Assembly: GCA_019233755.1 (NCBI GenBank)
Contig: JAFAMD010000011.1
Location: 1 to 64,000 of the forward strand
Source of the DNA: Acidobacteriaceae bacterium
GTDB lineage: Bacteria > Acidobacteriota > Terriglobia > Bryobacterales > Bryobacteraceae
Direction: 5' to 3'
Length of the DNA: 64,000 nucleotides
This document shows positions 17,538 to 29,781 of this stretch, one piece after another. Position 1 is the first letter of the stretch, and each line of letters begins with the position of its first letter. A program made the translations under genes and the position numbers. The notes beneath the pieces were generated by a model. That model was not told the DNA's origin. It saw only the letters and a program-made list of their open reading frames with translations, and did not search any database.

Positions 17538-18392
17538 GTGATATGTTCTCGATGCGTGAACGCTCAGGCAACCATTTCAGGCGATTATCAACTCAACTGG
17601 CGGAAACTCCAGCAGGTGGGGCTGAATGCGTACGAGGCGCGCTCCTATCTGGTGCTGATGGGCCACCCGCGTTTCAAAGCCCTTGAACTCGCTGCGCGCG
17701 CGCATGTTCCCCGGCAGAAGATCTACGAGGTGCTCGATAGCCTTGTAGAGAAGGGGTTCGCGCAGGTGATCCAGGAGAAGACCAAGCTCTTTTCGGCGGT
17801 GGATCCTAACCTGGCCATCCCCGGTTATCTTGCGCGGCGCACAAAAGCGCTCGAGAGCGAGCTCAAGGAACAAGCACGCATGGCCACGGGGCTGATCCAG
17901 GATCTGCGTGCGGCGTACCTTTCGGGCCAGGATGGACGCGGCACGCTCGACTTTCTGAGCCTGGTGAACGATCCGACCCAGACCGCCATTCACTATCGGC
18001 GGATGCTCAATACGGTAGAGGATAACTACGTCGAGTTCTCACGTCCGCCGTTTGCAGTGGACCCGCTGGATGAGATGCTGGTGAAAGAAGCGGCAGGCAG
18101 GGGAGTTCGTTCACGGTTGCTCATTGAGGCTGGTGACATTGACGACGAGCACCGTGCGCGTCTTGGCGAATACCGCGAAGCCGGGGTGGACATTCGATTT
18201 CATGATCGTTTGCCGCTGAAGTTGGCGCTGTTCGATGGGAAGTGCGGGTTAGTGGCGCTGCTCGATCCCGTTTGCACGCGGCCTTCGTGGACGGCGGTAG
18301 TGTTCGAGCACGACGGCTTTGCCGAAGCGATGTCGGGTTTGTTTGAGACTTACTGGAACCGCGCCCGCGGCGAGTTGGAAGCTGCCTCTTAG
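17538..18392 (+). CDS. TrmB-family transcriptional regulator
   Basis: 284 residues. A winged helix-turn-helix lies near the N-terminus ('LQQVGLNAYEARSYLVLMGH', 'LELAARAHVPRQKIYEVLDS', 'LVEKGFAQVIQEKTKLFSAV'), matching TrmB-type regulators. A short coiled coil and a C-terminal effector-like domain follow ('RGVRSRLLIEAGDIDDEHRA', 'RFHDRLPLKLALFDGKCGLV'). TrmB regulators often sense sugars. Start uncertain: GTG at 17538 or GTG at 17556; neither has a strong ribosome binding site. Target genes unknown. Confidence 0.85.
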   Translation: MICSRCVNAQATISGDYQLNWRKLQQVGLNAYEARSYLVLMGHPRFKALELAARAHVPRQKIYEVLDSLVEKGFAQVIQEKTKLFSAVDPNLAIPGYLARRTKALESELKEQARMATGLIQDLRAAYLSGQDGRGTLDFLSLVNDPTQTAIHYRRMLNTVEDNYVEFSRPPFAVDPLDEMLVKEAAGRGVRSRLLIEAGDIDDEHRARLGEYREAGVDIRFHDRLPLKLALFDGKCGLVALLDPVCTRPSWTAVVFEHDGFAEAMSGLFETYWNRARGELEAAS

Positions 18393-19003
18393 GAGCGCAG
18401 GCGCAGAAGCACGTCGTCGCGGTCGAGGAACTGCATAGCTTGTATGCCGAGCAATTCGGCGCCCCGCACGTTTTCCAGACGATCATCAAGAAATAGCGTG
18501 CGCTCAGGCGGTACGTCGAGGCCTTCCATACAGTGCTCGTAGATCGCGGGTTCCGGCTTCGCGGAGCCGACCTCATACGAGAGGGTGACCTGATCGAATT
18601 GATCCAGGCGGTTGGTTCGTTTCCTTAGCGCCGCGCCCAGATCCGGCGGCATGTTGGAGAGGATGGCGACACGCGTGCCCGCGCCGCGCAGATCGTCGAT
18701 CCAGTTCCACATAACAGGGTCAAAGCGCATCCAGCTTTCGTTATCGATCTCAACGATGCGGTTGATGGTGTCCTGATCCAGGGCTTTCGTTCGGGCCTGA
18801 CGGGACAGATTCTGCCAGTACTCCGCCGCGGTCAGGGCACCCCTGTCGTAATCGAGCCTGCTGGCCCAGTAAAGCTCGCTGAAGATTCCTTGCGGAATAC
18901 CTGCAATCGCGGCCATGCGAGCGTGGTCCTCATCGGTCTGATAGTGAACCAGGACGCCCCCGAAATCGAAAATGACGCCGTCGTAAGAGCTAACGAGTGC
19001 CAT
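18389..19003 (-). CDS. HAD-superfamily hydrolase
   Basis: 204 residues from the ATG at 19003. Motif I 'GVIFDFGGVLV' supplies the nucleophile, though the usual second Asp of D-x-D is Gly, as in the YihX-like HAD subgroup. Motif II is 'VAILSNMP', motif III the Lys of 'GSAKPEPAIY', and motif IV 'LFLDDRLENV'. The cap is helical. Probably a sugar-phosphate or nucleotide phosphatase. It overlaps the 3' end of the upstream glycosyltransferase gene by 14 bases, suggesting coupled translation; its own stop overlaps the end of the convergent TrmB gene. Confidence 0.88.
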   Translation of the reverse strand: MALVSSYDGVIFDFGGVLVHYQTDEDHARMAAIAGIPQGIFSELYWASRLDYDRGALTAAEYWQNLSRQARTKALDQDTINRIVEIDNESWMRFDPVMWNWIDDLRGAGTRVAILSNMPPDLGAALRKRTNRLDQFDQVTLSYEVGSAKPEPAIYEHCMEGLDVPPERTLFLDDRLENVRGAELLGIQAMQFLDRDDVLLRLRS

Positions 19004-19958
19004 CAACCAGTTGCTCTCGCCGGCAGCGGACTTCGCGGACGGCGTAAATGCGGCGTCCCTGGCTTTCAAAATAGGTCCGCATCAGCACTTCGCCGATCAG
19101 GCCGGTGCTCAGCAGCATAAGACCGGCGAACCAGAGCAGCGCACCCGCCACAATGAGTGGGCCGTGTTCGGTGATGATGTCGTGACCGGCCAGCTTGGCA
19201 ATCAACATCCAAAGCAGAACGATGCTGCCCAGAACGATGCCTGCGAGGCCCCATTTCCCGAAAAAGTGCATGGGCCGCGTGAGATAGCGAAGCAGGAACT
19301 TGATGGTGAAGATGTCGAAGAAGACGCGGAACGTGCGAGAGAGCCCGTAGTGCGAGGCCCCATTGGGCCGCTCGATGTTCTTGATGGGGACTTCCGCGAC
19401 GCGGGCGCCATAGAAGCTGGCAAGCGCCGGAATGAAGCGGTGTAGCTCACCGTAAAGGTTTACGTCTTTGAGGACCTCGGCACGGTATGCCTTGAAGGTG
19501 GTGCCGAAATCATGCAGTTCCACTCCGGAAGCGCGCTTCATCATCCAGTTCGCGATGCGCGAAGGGATTTTGCGGGTGACGGCGTTATCCACGCGGTCCT
19601 TGCGCCAGCCGCTGGCAATGTCATAGCCCTCGTCGATTTTTTCAAGCAGCAACGGGATGTCATCGGGATCATGCTGCAGATCGCCGTCGAGTGAGATAAC
19701 GATATCGCCCTGCGCTTCATCAAAGCCGGCCGCCAAAGCCGCGGTCTGGCCGAAATTGCGGCGCAGGCGCAGAACCTTGAGGTGGTTGTCAGTCTCGACG
19801 AGGTTAGCCAATAGATCGAAGCTTCGATCGGTCGAGGCGTCGTCAATGAAAATAATTTCGTAGGGGCGCCGAAGTTTTTCGAGGACGGTGGTCAGCCTGT
19901 CATAAAGCGGCAGAATAGCCGGTTCCTCATTGTGAATGGGGATTACGATCGATAGCAT
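18990..19958 (-). CDS. Glycosyltransferase family 2, polyprenyl-phosphate sugar transferase type
   Basis: 322 residues. GT2 catalytic domain: 'LSIVIPIHNEEPAILPLYDR', 'IIFIDDASTDRS', 'RRNFGQTAALAAGFDEAQGD', then the metal-binding 'SLDGDLQHDPDDIP'. Two C-terminal membrane helices (about residues 230-255 and 265-290) make it like dolichyl-phosphate mannose synthase or ArnC. It would move a sugar from a nucleotide donor to a lipid carrier at the inner membrane. In an operon with the downstream HAD hydrolase. Confidence 0.9.
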   Translation of the reverse strand: MLSIVIPIHNEEPAILPLYDRLTTVLEKLRRPYEIIFIDDASTDRSFDLLANLVETDNHLKVLRLRRNFGQTAALAAGFDEAQGDIVISLDGDLQHDPDDIPLLLEKIDEGYDIASGWRKDRVDNAVTRKIPSRIANWMMKRASGVELHDFGTTFKAYRAEVLKDVNLYGELHRFIPALASFYGARVAEVPIKNIERPNGASHYGLSRTFRVFFDIFTIKFLLRYLTRPMHFFGKWGLAGIVLGSIVLLWMLIAKLAGHDIITEHGPLIVAGALLWFAGLMLLSTGLIGEVLMRTYFESQGRRIYAVREVRCRREQLVDGTR

Positions 19959-20136
19959 CGGTTAAAGCAATATCTCTAGTGTACCGGAAAGCGACACGTA
20001 CTCAATAAGATGCAGGCCGAGCCCCGGCAGACGCGGCTAAAAACTGGTAAAATGGGAAGGTAAGATCACTGGCCGTAAGTTCCCGCCTTTGCAATCACTT
20101 GCAGCCGAGTTATCAGTCCATTCGTAGGAGTTCCAT

Positions 20137-22656
20137 TTGGCCGATCAAGACGGGTCGACTGGCGGAGCAATATCTCCGCCCGGCGACAACAAAAACCTGA
20201 TCCCCATCAATATCGAAGACGAGATGAAACGCTCGTACCTCGATTATGCGATGAGCGTGATCGTAGGGCGCGCGCTTCCGGATGTCCGTGATGGTCTGAA
20301 GCCGGTACACCGGCGCATCCTGTACGGCATGCACGAGATGGGCCTGCACTACAACCGGGCCACTCGTAAGTGCGCGCGAATTGTGGGCGACGTTCTGGGT
20401 AAATTCCACCCGCACGGTGATGTTCCGGTGTATGACGCATTGGTGCGCATGGCGCAGACGTTTTCGATGCGCTATCCGCTGGTGGACGGACAAGGCAATT
20501 TCGGATCGGTAGACGGCGACCCGCCGGCGGCCATGCGATACACCGAGGCGCGCCTGTCGCGCATCGCCGGCTCCCTGCTGGAGGATATCGATAAGGAGAC
20601 CGTCGACTTCAGGCCGAATTACGACGACAGCGAAGTCGAACCTGAGATCCTGCCGACGCGCGTCCCGAACCTGCTGATTAACGGCTCATCGGGTATCGCG
20701 GTGGGCATGGCGACGAATATCCCGCCGCATAACTTGCGCGAAATTGTGGATGCCACGATTACGCTGGTGAACGACCCTCACACGCCCCTATCGAAGATCC
20801 TGGAGATGGTCCCCGGGCCTGATTTTCCGACCGGCGGGTTCATCCTGGGGCGGCAGGGCATCCTGGATTACTTCCTTAAGGGCCGCGGCAGCATCAAGAT
20901 GAGAGCGAAGGCCGCGACCGAGAAGATCGGCAAAGACCGTGAGGCGATTGTCGTTACCGAGATTCCGTTCCAGGTCAACAAGGCCCGGCTGATTGAACAC
21001 GTGGCTACGCTCGTTTCCGAGAAGAAGCTGGAAGGCATCTCGGATGCGCGCGACGAGAGCGACCGCGACGGCATGCGCATCGTCTTCGATTTGAAGCGCG
21101 GCGAAAATGCCGAAGTGGTGCTGAACAACCTGTATAAGCAGACGCAGATGCAGGTAAACTTTGGCGTCATCATGCTCTCGATCGTCAACGGCCAGCCGCG
21201 CGAGCTCGGGATCATTGATGTCATCAAGCGCTTTATCGACCACCGCATGGACGTGGTGCGGCGCCGCACCGACTACTTGCTGCGGAAGGCTAGGGAGCGC
21301 GAGCATATTCTGCTCGGATTCCAGAAGGCGCTGGACAACCTCGATGAGGTGATCACCCTGGTCCGCGCCGCCCGGACGCCGAGGGAGGCACGCGAGGGCC
21401 TCGTTTCGCGCTTCGAGTTTACCGAACGGCAGGCGCAGGCCATCATCGAACTGCAACTGCAGCGCCTCACCGGCATGGAGCAGCAGAAGATCCTCGATGA
21501 GCTGACGGAGATCCAGCGCCAGATCGCGGAATACCTCGAAATTCTGGGCTCCGAAAAAGTATTGAAGGGCGTGATCGTCAAGGAGCTCAAGGAAGTTCAG
21601 AAAGACTTCGGAGACGAGCGCCGCACGCAGATTATCGAAGACACGGGCGAGATTCGCCTGGAAGACCTGGTTCAGATGGAAGACGTCGCGGTTACCGTAT
21701 CGCGCGGCGGCTATCTGAAGCGTACCTCCGTGGACACCTATCGCCGGCAGTCGCGCGGCGGCAAGGGCCGCATCGGCATGGGCACGCGGTCGGAGGACGT
21801 GGTAGACCACCTGGTGATTGCTTCCACGCACGCCTATCTCCTGATCTTCACGAACAAGGGCCGGGTGTATTGGCTCAAAATCTATGAGATCCCGGATGCC
21901 GGAACGACCGGCAAGGGCAAGCACATCTCCGGTTTGATCAACCTGCAGCCGGATGAAAGCGTGAAGGCGTTCCTGCCGGTCAAGGAGTTCCAGCCAGGCA
22001 AGTTCATCATCATGGTGACCCGCCAGGGTGTGATCAAGAAGTGCGAATTGACCGAGTTCGACAATCCGCTCTCGCGAGGCATCATCGCGGTTGCGCTGGA
22101 CGACGGCGACGAACTGCTGGGAGCCGCGATCACCAACGGCGACAACTACATCTTCCTGGGCTCACACGAGGGCATGGCGATCCGCTTCAACGAAGAAGAG
22201 GTTCGAGCGATGGGCCGCCAGGCTCGCGGCGTGCGGGCCATGGATCTGGAGGACGGCGACTATCTGATCGGCCTTGAAGTGGTCGAGAAGGAAGGACTCA
22301 TCCTTTCGATCTCCGACAACGGGTACGGCAAGCGGACTCCGCTCGAGGACTACCGCCTCACGGGCCGCGGCCGGAAGGGCGTGATCAATATGAAGACCAC
22401 GCCAAAGGTCGGTAAGGTCGTCGAGGTGCTGTCGGTAAAGGAAGACACCGACCTGATGATTATCACCAAGGAAGGGAAGATAATCCGGCTCGAATCCGGC
22501 GAAATCCGCCAGGCGGGACGCTCTACGCAGGGTGTCCGGCTGGTGCGCATGGAAGAAGGCGACCAGGTGGCGGCAGCTTCGGTCATTCCGGAATCCGAAG
22601 GCGATAACGGCAACGGCAACGGTAACGGCAAAACCGACGAACTGCCGGTGCAGTAG
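20137..22656 (+). CDS. gyrA: DNA gyrase subunit A
   Basis: 839 residues from a TTG start with AGGAG six bases upstream. Topo IIA breakage-reunion domain with '[20 protein letters not shown]', the quinolone-determining region near residues 80-120, and catalytic Tyr135 in '[13 protein letters not shown]'. The C-terminal pinwheel has six-bladed repeats with a GyrA box-like '[13 protein letters not shown]' and a second '[13 protein letters not shown]'; the tail is Asn/Gly-rich and acidic. In '[10 protein letters not shown]' the position equal to E. coli Ser83 is Val96, while Asp100 (E. coli Asp87) is kept. gyrB is not in the window. With GyrB it introduces negative supercoils. Confidence 0.96.
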   Translation: MADQDGSTGGAISPPGDNKNLIPINIEDEMKRSYLDYAMSVIVGRALPDVRDGLKPVHRRILYGMHEMGLHYNRATRKCARIVGDVLGKFHPHGDVPVYDALVRMAQTFSMRYPLVDGQGNFGSVDGDPPAAMRYTEARLSRIAGSLLEDIDKETVDFRPNYDDSEVEPEILPTRVPNLLINGSSGIAVGMATNIPPHNLREIVDATITLVNDPHTPLSKILEMVPGPDFPTGGFILGRQGILDYFLKGRGSIKMRAKAATEKIGKDREAIVVTEIPFQVNKARLIEHVATLVSEKKLEGISDARDESDRDGMRIVFDLKRGENAEVVLNNLYKQTQMQVNFGVIMLSIVNGQPRELGIIDVIKRFIDHRMDVVRRRTDYLLRKAREREHILLGFQKALDNLDEVITLVRAARTPREAREGLVSRFEFTERQAQAIIELQLQRLTGMEQQKILDELTEIQRQIAEYLEILGSEKVLKGVIVKELKEVQKDFGDERRTQIIEDTGEIRLEDLVQMEDVAVTVSRGGYLKRTSVDTYRRQSRGGKGRIGMGTRSEDVVDHLVIASTHAYLLIFTNKGRVYWLKIYEIPDAGTTGKGKHISGLINLQPDESVKAFLPVKEFQPGKFIIMVTRQGVIKKCELTEFDNPLSRGIIAVALDDGDELLGAAITNGDNYIFLGSHEGMAIRFNEEEVRAMGRQARGVRAMDLEDGDYLIGLEVVEKEGLILSISDNGYGKRTPLEDYRLTGRGRKGVINMKTTPKVGKVVEVLSVKEDTDLMIITKEGKIIRLESGEIRQAGRSTQGVRLVRMEEGDQVAAASVIPESEGDNGNGNGNGKTDELPVQ

Positions 22657-22711
22657 CCGCAGGCACAATTAGGCGGCGAACCAAAATCGAGGGCGGCTCT
22701 ATACTGCAAGT

Positions 22712-23587
22712 ATGGCCGCCCTCGTATCGCTTCAGGCCGACCCTGTTTCGTTTGACCCGCGCGATCTCGCAGCCAAAGAGACCGCTCTTATCGAGCATCT
22801 CCAATGGCTTGGCCGCGTGATTGTAGCCTATTCCGGCGGTACGGATTCAGCGTATCTTGCATGGGCTGCGCACCGTGCGCTAGGCGAGAACGCAATTGCG
22901 ATCACCGCCGACTCCGCGTCCATCCCCACCTCTCATAAAAGGGACGCGGAAGCTTTCGCACAAGAATGCGGTTTTCGGCACGAGTTCATCCCAACTTACG
23001 AGTTCGACAATCCCGATTACGTTAAGAACGATAGGAACCGCTGCTTTCACTGTAAGGATGAGCTGTTTACGCGGCTCGAGTCCTACGCAAAGGCTCACGG
23101 GTTTGCGCATATCGTTTACGGCGTGAACAAGGACGACCTGGGCGATTACCGGCCCGGGCAACGGGCGGCGAAGCTACACGAGGTGCAGGCACCCCTGGTT
23201 GAGGCAAACCTGACCAAAGCGGAGATCCGCGAACTGTCGCGCCGTGCCGGCCTCTCGACTTGGGATCGCCCGGCTGCGGCGTGTCTGAGTTCGCGTGTGC
23301 CCTATGGAACTCCGGTTGTGGCGGAAACCATCCGGACAATCGAACAAGGGGAAGAAGCGATCCGGGCGCTTGGGTTCAAGCAGTTCCGCGTGCGCTTCCA
23401 CGGCGAGCTTGTGCGAATCGAGGTGGCAAAGGAAGAACTTCCTCGTGCCCTCACGCTTGCGTCCGCACAGGCCTTCACCCGAATTTTCAAATCGCTCGGA
23501 TTTCTTTATGTGACGCTCGATCTCGAAGGATACCGGCAGGGATCGTTAAACGCGGCGCTCTCGCGGGCCGAAACAAATGCGGGCTAA
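22712..23587 (+). CDS. larE: ATP-dependent sacrificial sulfur transferase LarE
   Basis: 291 residues. PP-loop 'AYSGGTDSAYL' (residues 41-46 SGGTDS) binds ATP. 'CFHCKDELF' (Cys111, Cys114) and 'WDRPAAACLSSRVPYGTP' with Cys191 match LarE; the latter is the position of the Cys that donates its sulphur during synthesis of the nickel-pincer cofactor. The motif around Cys191 has a single Cys, as in the sacrificial type and unlike the [4Fe-4S] three-Cys variants. The nickel-pincer partners LarB, LarC and LarA are not adjacent, so the pathway is not complete in this window. Confidence 0.88.
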   Translation: MAALVSLQADPVSFDPRDLAAKETALIEHLQWLGRVIVAYSGGTDSAYLAWAAHRALGENAIAITADSASIPTSHKRDAEAFAQECGFRHEFIPTYEFDNPDYVKNDRNRCFHCKDELFTRLESYAKAHGFAHIVYGVNKDDLGDYRPGQRAAKLHEVQAPLVEANLTKAEIRELSRRAGLSTWDRPAAACLSSRVPYGTPVVAETIRTIEQGEEAIRALGFKQFRVRFHGELVRIEVAKEELPRALTLASAQAFTRIFKSLGFLYVTLDLEGYRQGSLNAALSRAETNAG

Positions 23588-23593
23588 GGCCAG

Positions 23594-23887
23594 CTACTTG
23601 CTCTCGCTTGGGGAGGCCTTGGTTTCCGAGGCTGAACTAGTCGTGGTGCTTTCGCCTGATGACTTCGACTCACTTTTCGCCGGAGAGCCGTTTGGCTTCG
23701 ATCCGCCGCTCTTCGCGTAATCAGTGATGTACCAACCGCTGCCCTTGAACTGCAGGGCAGGAGCGGACAGCAGCCGGTGCACCGGTCCGCCGCACTTCTC
23801 ATGTGCGGAGAGCGGCTCGTCAGAAAATTTTTGCATCACTTCGAATGAGTCGCCGCATTTTTCGCACTGGTATTCGTAGAGAGGCAT
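23594..23887 (-). CDS. FmdB-family zinc ribbon protein
   Basis: 97 residues. The N-terminus 'MPLYEYQCEKCGDSFEVMQK' with a second Cys in 'HEKCGGPVHRLLSAPA' forms the CxxC zinc ribbon typical of FmdB/CxxC_CXXC_SSSS proteins. After 'FKGSGWYITDYAKSGG' the rest is a low-complexity tail rich in Ser, Thr, Lys and Glu, probably disordered. Role unknown; some members were linked to regulation of formamidase and amidase genes. It lies downstream of the S41-like gene on the same strand. Confidence 0.85.
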   Translation of the reverse strand: MPLYEYQCEKCGDSFEVMQKFSDEPLSAHEKCGGPVHRLLSAPALQFKGSGWYITDYAKSGGSKPNGSPAKSESKSSGESTTTSSASETKASPSESK

Positions 23888-23907
23888 AAGGATAGGTTGT
23901 TTCGTTC

Positions 23908-25194
23908 TCAGTTTTGCGGCTGACGCGGGCTCTTCTGAATGATTGGATGCTGTTCGGTCGCCGCGGGTCCGTTCTCGTCGCTGGTGAGCTGGGCTATGGT
24001 TGCCTTGCCCGTAACGAGGTCAATCGACTCTTTCAACAAATTGTCTTCCACGTTCTTCGGCGCTGTGCCAGGGATCGGGTTGCCGTCCTGGTCCAGTTCC
24101 GGAGCGTTGTCGTTCTCGGCAACCTGAACAGTAGGGACAACGCCGGTGTCCTGGATGGCTTTGCCGGAAGGTGAGTAATATTTCGCGATGGAAAGGATGA
24201 TGGCGCCGCCATCTTCCATTTGGATCGCTTTACGCAAGCTGGCATCGCCGTATGTGCGCTCGCCCACGATCTGCGCCCGTTTATCATCCAGCAGCGCGGC
24301 GCCTGCGATTTCGGCACCGCCAGCCGTTGCCCGATCCGTAATCACCACCAGCGGTCCGGTCCAGACCTGGTTGTCCGCCTGGGCGTTAAACTCTTTCTTT
24401 TCCGTCTTTTGACCCTGAAGATAGGTAATCTCGCCCTTGTCAAGGAATAGGTTGGCAAGCTGGATGCCGTTGGCCTGCTCGCCGGTCGAGCTGTGCCGCA
24501 GGTCCAAAACAATATATTTCGCCCCCTGCTTCTTCAACTCCTCGAGCTTCGTCTTGGCCTGCTCCACACGATTACCCGCTACGCTTGCAACGTGCAAGTA
24601 GCCGACGTTGTCCGGTAACATTTTGGCCGTGACTTCCGGGAATGAAACACTCGCGCGGGTGAGCGTCACCTTCTGCGGATCGGGATTCCGCAACCGCAGG
24701 ATAGTCAATTCTACTTTGGTATTTGCATCGCCGCGCAGCAACTCCTCGGCATAAGCCAAGGGCATATCGCGCGTCGCAACATTATTAATGCTTTCGATCA
24801 GATCGCCGGTCGCGATACTTGCCTTGTCGGCGGGAGAGCCGGGAAGTACGTCGACTACCGCGACATAGCCATAGCGTTTGGCGAGTACCATGCCGACGCC
24901 GGCCTTTGCAGAGTTCTCATTCTTTTGATACTGGCGGTACTGGTCCGCGTTGAGGTAACTCGCAAACGGATCCACCGATTCGAGAAGCCCGTTGATAGCG
25001 CCCAGGTTGACGCTCTTCATGTCGGGTTCCTCGACGTATTCGAGCTTTATTCGCTCCAGAACCTCCGTATAGACCTTGAGATGCCCGTAGACATCGTCCG
25101 TAGCGACCGCGCGGCCATTCCTAGCACCTAGCAAAAGCAGCACGACCACGCAAGTAGAAGAGCCTACTACGGTCCATTTAAAACGACTATTCAT
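23908..25194 (-). CDS. S41/C-terminal processing protease homologue, predicted inactive
   Basis: 428 residues. An N-terminal signal anchor (about residues 8-24) is followed by an S41-type cap region ('LLESVDPFASYLNADQYRQY'), a PDZ domain (about 95-170, 'VLPGSPADKASIATGDLIES') and an S41 core. Aligned to CtpA/Prc, the catalytic Ser falls on Gly292 in 'DRATAGGAEIAG', and the catalytic Lys, 25 residues on, falls on Asp317 in 'GERTYGDASL'. The usual 'DLRNNPGG' loop reads 'DLRHSSTG'. The fold is otherwise well kept, so this looks like a periplasmic pseudoprotease, perhaps a scaffold or inhibitor, not a decaying gene. Followed by the FmdB gene. Confidence 0.85.
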   Translation of the reverse strand: MNSRFKWTVVGSSTCVVVLLLLGARNGRAVATDDVYGHLKVYTEVLERIKLEYVEEPDMKSVNLGAINGLLESVDPFASYLNADQYRQYQKNENSAKAGVGMVLAKRYGYVAVVDVLPGSPADKASIATGDLIESINNVATRDMPLAYAEELLRGDANTKVELTILRLRNPDPQKVTLTRASVSFPEVTAKMLPDNVGYLHVASVAGNRVEQAKTKLEELKKQGAKYIVLDLRHSSTGEQANGIQLANLFLDKGEITYLQGQKTEKKEFNAQADNQVWTGPLVVITDRATAGGAEIAGAALLDDKRAQIVGERTYGDASLRKAIQMEDGGAIILSIAKYYSPSGKAIQDTGVVPTVQVAENDNAPELDQDGNPIPGTAPKNVEDNLLKESIDLVTGKATIAQLTSDENGPAATEQHPIIQKSPRQPQN

Positions 25195-25320
25195 TACTGG
25201 AGATTCCCGAGGCTACCTAAAGTATAGCGGACAAAACGACAATTTCGCTGTTTGCGCAGGAATGCGCTGCTAGTTTTGACGTGCTATCGGGCAAGCCGTT
25301 GCGGCCCAAACGATTGCCAA

Positions 25321-28671
<3,351 letters not shown>

Positions 28672-29065
28672 TGGACGTTTCCCAATAGACAGATCGGCCG
28701 GCTGCCGACGAATGTGAAGGGTTTAAGCGAAAACCGGGACTTGACCTTTCAGATTTGAATGTCCGATCAAGTTGTGCGTGTCAGACATCCGATTCTGATG
28801 CAAGTTTCCGCTGACCCCACTTCAAAGCGACAGCACTTCTCCGTCTAGCCCGTTCTACGACCACGTGGTTTCCAGGCTGCCGTTGTGGACTTAAGGTGAC
28901 AAGGTGGGCTCATTTTCAAAATTGGCGCCGATGCCGCGAACATCGTCCACGACGATGTCAAAACAACTGTGCGCCGTGAACCGTGACAATGGCCCCCTTT
29001 CATCGGTGACATGTTGGATCAGGAACGAGGCAGATTACAAGCCGGTCAGCGGCGGCTGGAGCTCG
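28672..29065. other. Non-coding stretch at the edge of the accessory region
   Basis: About 390 bases upstream of the orphan kinase. I see no recognisable gene, RNA or repeat. It leads directly into the decayed IS91-type fragment and may itself be mobile-element debris. Confidence 0.4.
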
Positions 29066-29186
29066 AACCATCGATTACTCTCGGTCGACGACCATGAAGT
29101 GCGTTTTCGCTGGAAGGATTGTGCTCATCACAACAAACGCCGCCACCATGACCTTGTCGAACGAGGAGTTCCTGCGACGCTTTCTA
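29066..29186 (+). pseudogene. IS91-family transposase fragment with a frameshift
   Basis: One frame reads 'NHRLLSVDDHEVRFRWKDCA' and 'HHNKRR', and the next frame continues 'TMTLSNEEFLRRFL'. Joined, this is the conserved C-terminal segment of IS91/IS801-type (Y2) transposases. A single extra C around 29143-29144 breaks the frame. The sequence before 29066 and after 29186 does not continue the family, so this is a short relic of an insertion. Confidence 0.75.
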
Positions 29187-29371
29187 TGGATTGGGAAAGG
29201 CCTGTTGGCACCGAAGCTGAGCAGTACGTGGAACTGCTTGCCCCGTAGCAATGAACGCGGTCTGCTTCGCTTCAACCCCGGGCTGAACGACAAGGAACTG
29301 AATGATCTGTATACCGAGTTCCTCGTACGACTCCGTGAGTCCGTCATCGCGATTTGAAGAAGTGAGGGACT

Positions 29372-29450
29372 GTCGTCAACTCAATTTCCTCCACGCCATC
29401 CGTTGCGATCACGGCGATCTTCTTGTTCGCTGAGATTGACACGTCAGCGG
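29372..29450 (-). pseudogene. N-terminal fragment of a DJ-1/PfpI-family protein
   Basis: Read on the minus strand, the sequence gives 'ISANKKIAVIATDGVEEIEL' followed by Thr, the first beta strand and the Glu-containing turn of DJ-1/PfpI/YhbO proteins (type 1 glutamine amidotransferase fold). After that the similarity stops abruptly ('TVPHFFKSR'), so only the first 25 or so codons remain. Confidence 0.65.
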
Positions 29451-29538
29451 GAGGCTCAGTCCAGACTCCTTGAGGGCCTGATTCTGGGGAGCATCAAGAT
29501 GCTGAGCGGCTGAGATACGTGGAAGCGCGGCAGACGTT

Positions 29539-29664
29539 TCAGTCGTGAGCAACGCCTGAAATGGTGAGAGGGGTTGCCATATTGACGACCTGCTGATGGC
29601 GCTGATTCATCCACCCGGCAACCGCCACCATGAAGAACTGAAAGGGATCGAGCCTTCTCGGCAT
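29539..29664 (-). pseudogene. N-terminal fragment of an integrase/transposase
   Basis: A 41-codon minus-strand frame starts 'MPRRLDPFQFFMVAVAGWMN' and continues 'QRHQQVV' before diverging to a stop. This matches the start of a widespread integrase-core transposase group in which the next residues are normally 'EYL-EENR-LREQL'. The truncation right after 'QQVV' marks it as a relic. Confidence 0.6.
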
Positions 29665-29781
29665 CTGTTTCCGTGATTGTCCCAAGCCTGCTCATTGCTG
29701 CTAACCAGCTAGCATTCCAGGGATTCAATTATCCGGCCATACGCGATACCGCAAAACGGCAAGATTTCTGGTTACAAATTG

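Noticed and set aside
20788..21924. Open frame of about 378 codons opposite gyrA
   Set aside because: gyrA is certain from motifs across this interval; the opposite frame has no motif and a composition typical of antisense GC-rich DNA.
28904..29248. A 114-codon frame that could be called an intact hypothetical gene
   Set aside because: Only its middle part matches a protein family (IS91 transposase), and that match continues in another frame after a one-base insertion, so it is a relic and not a gene.
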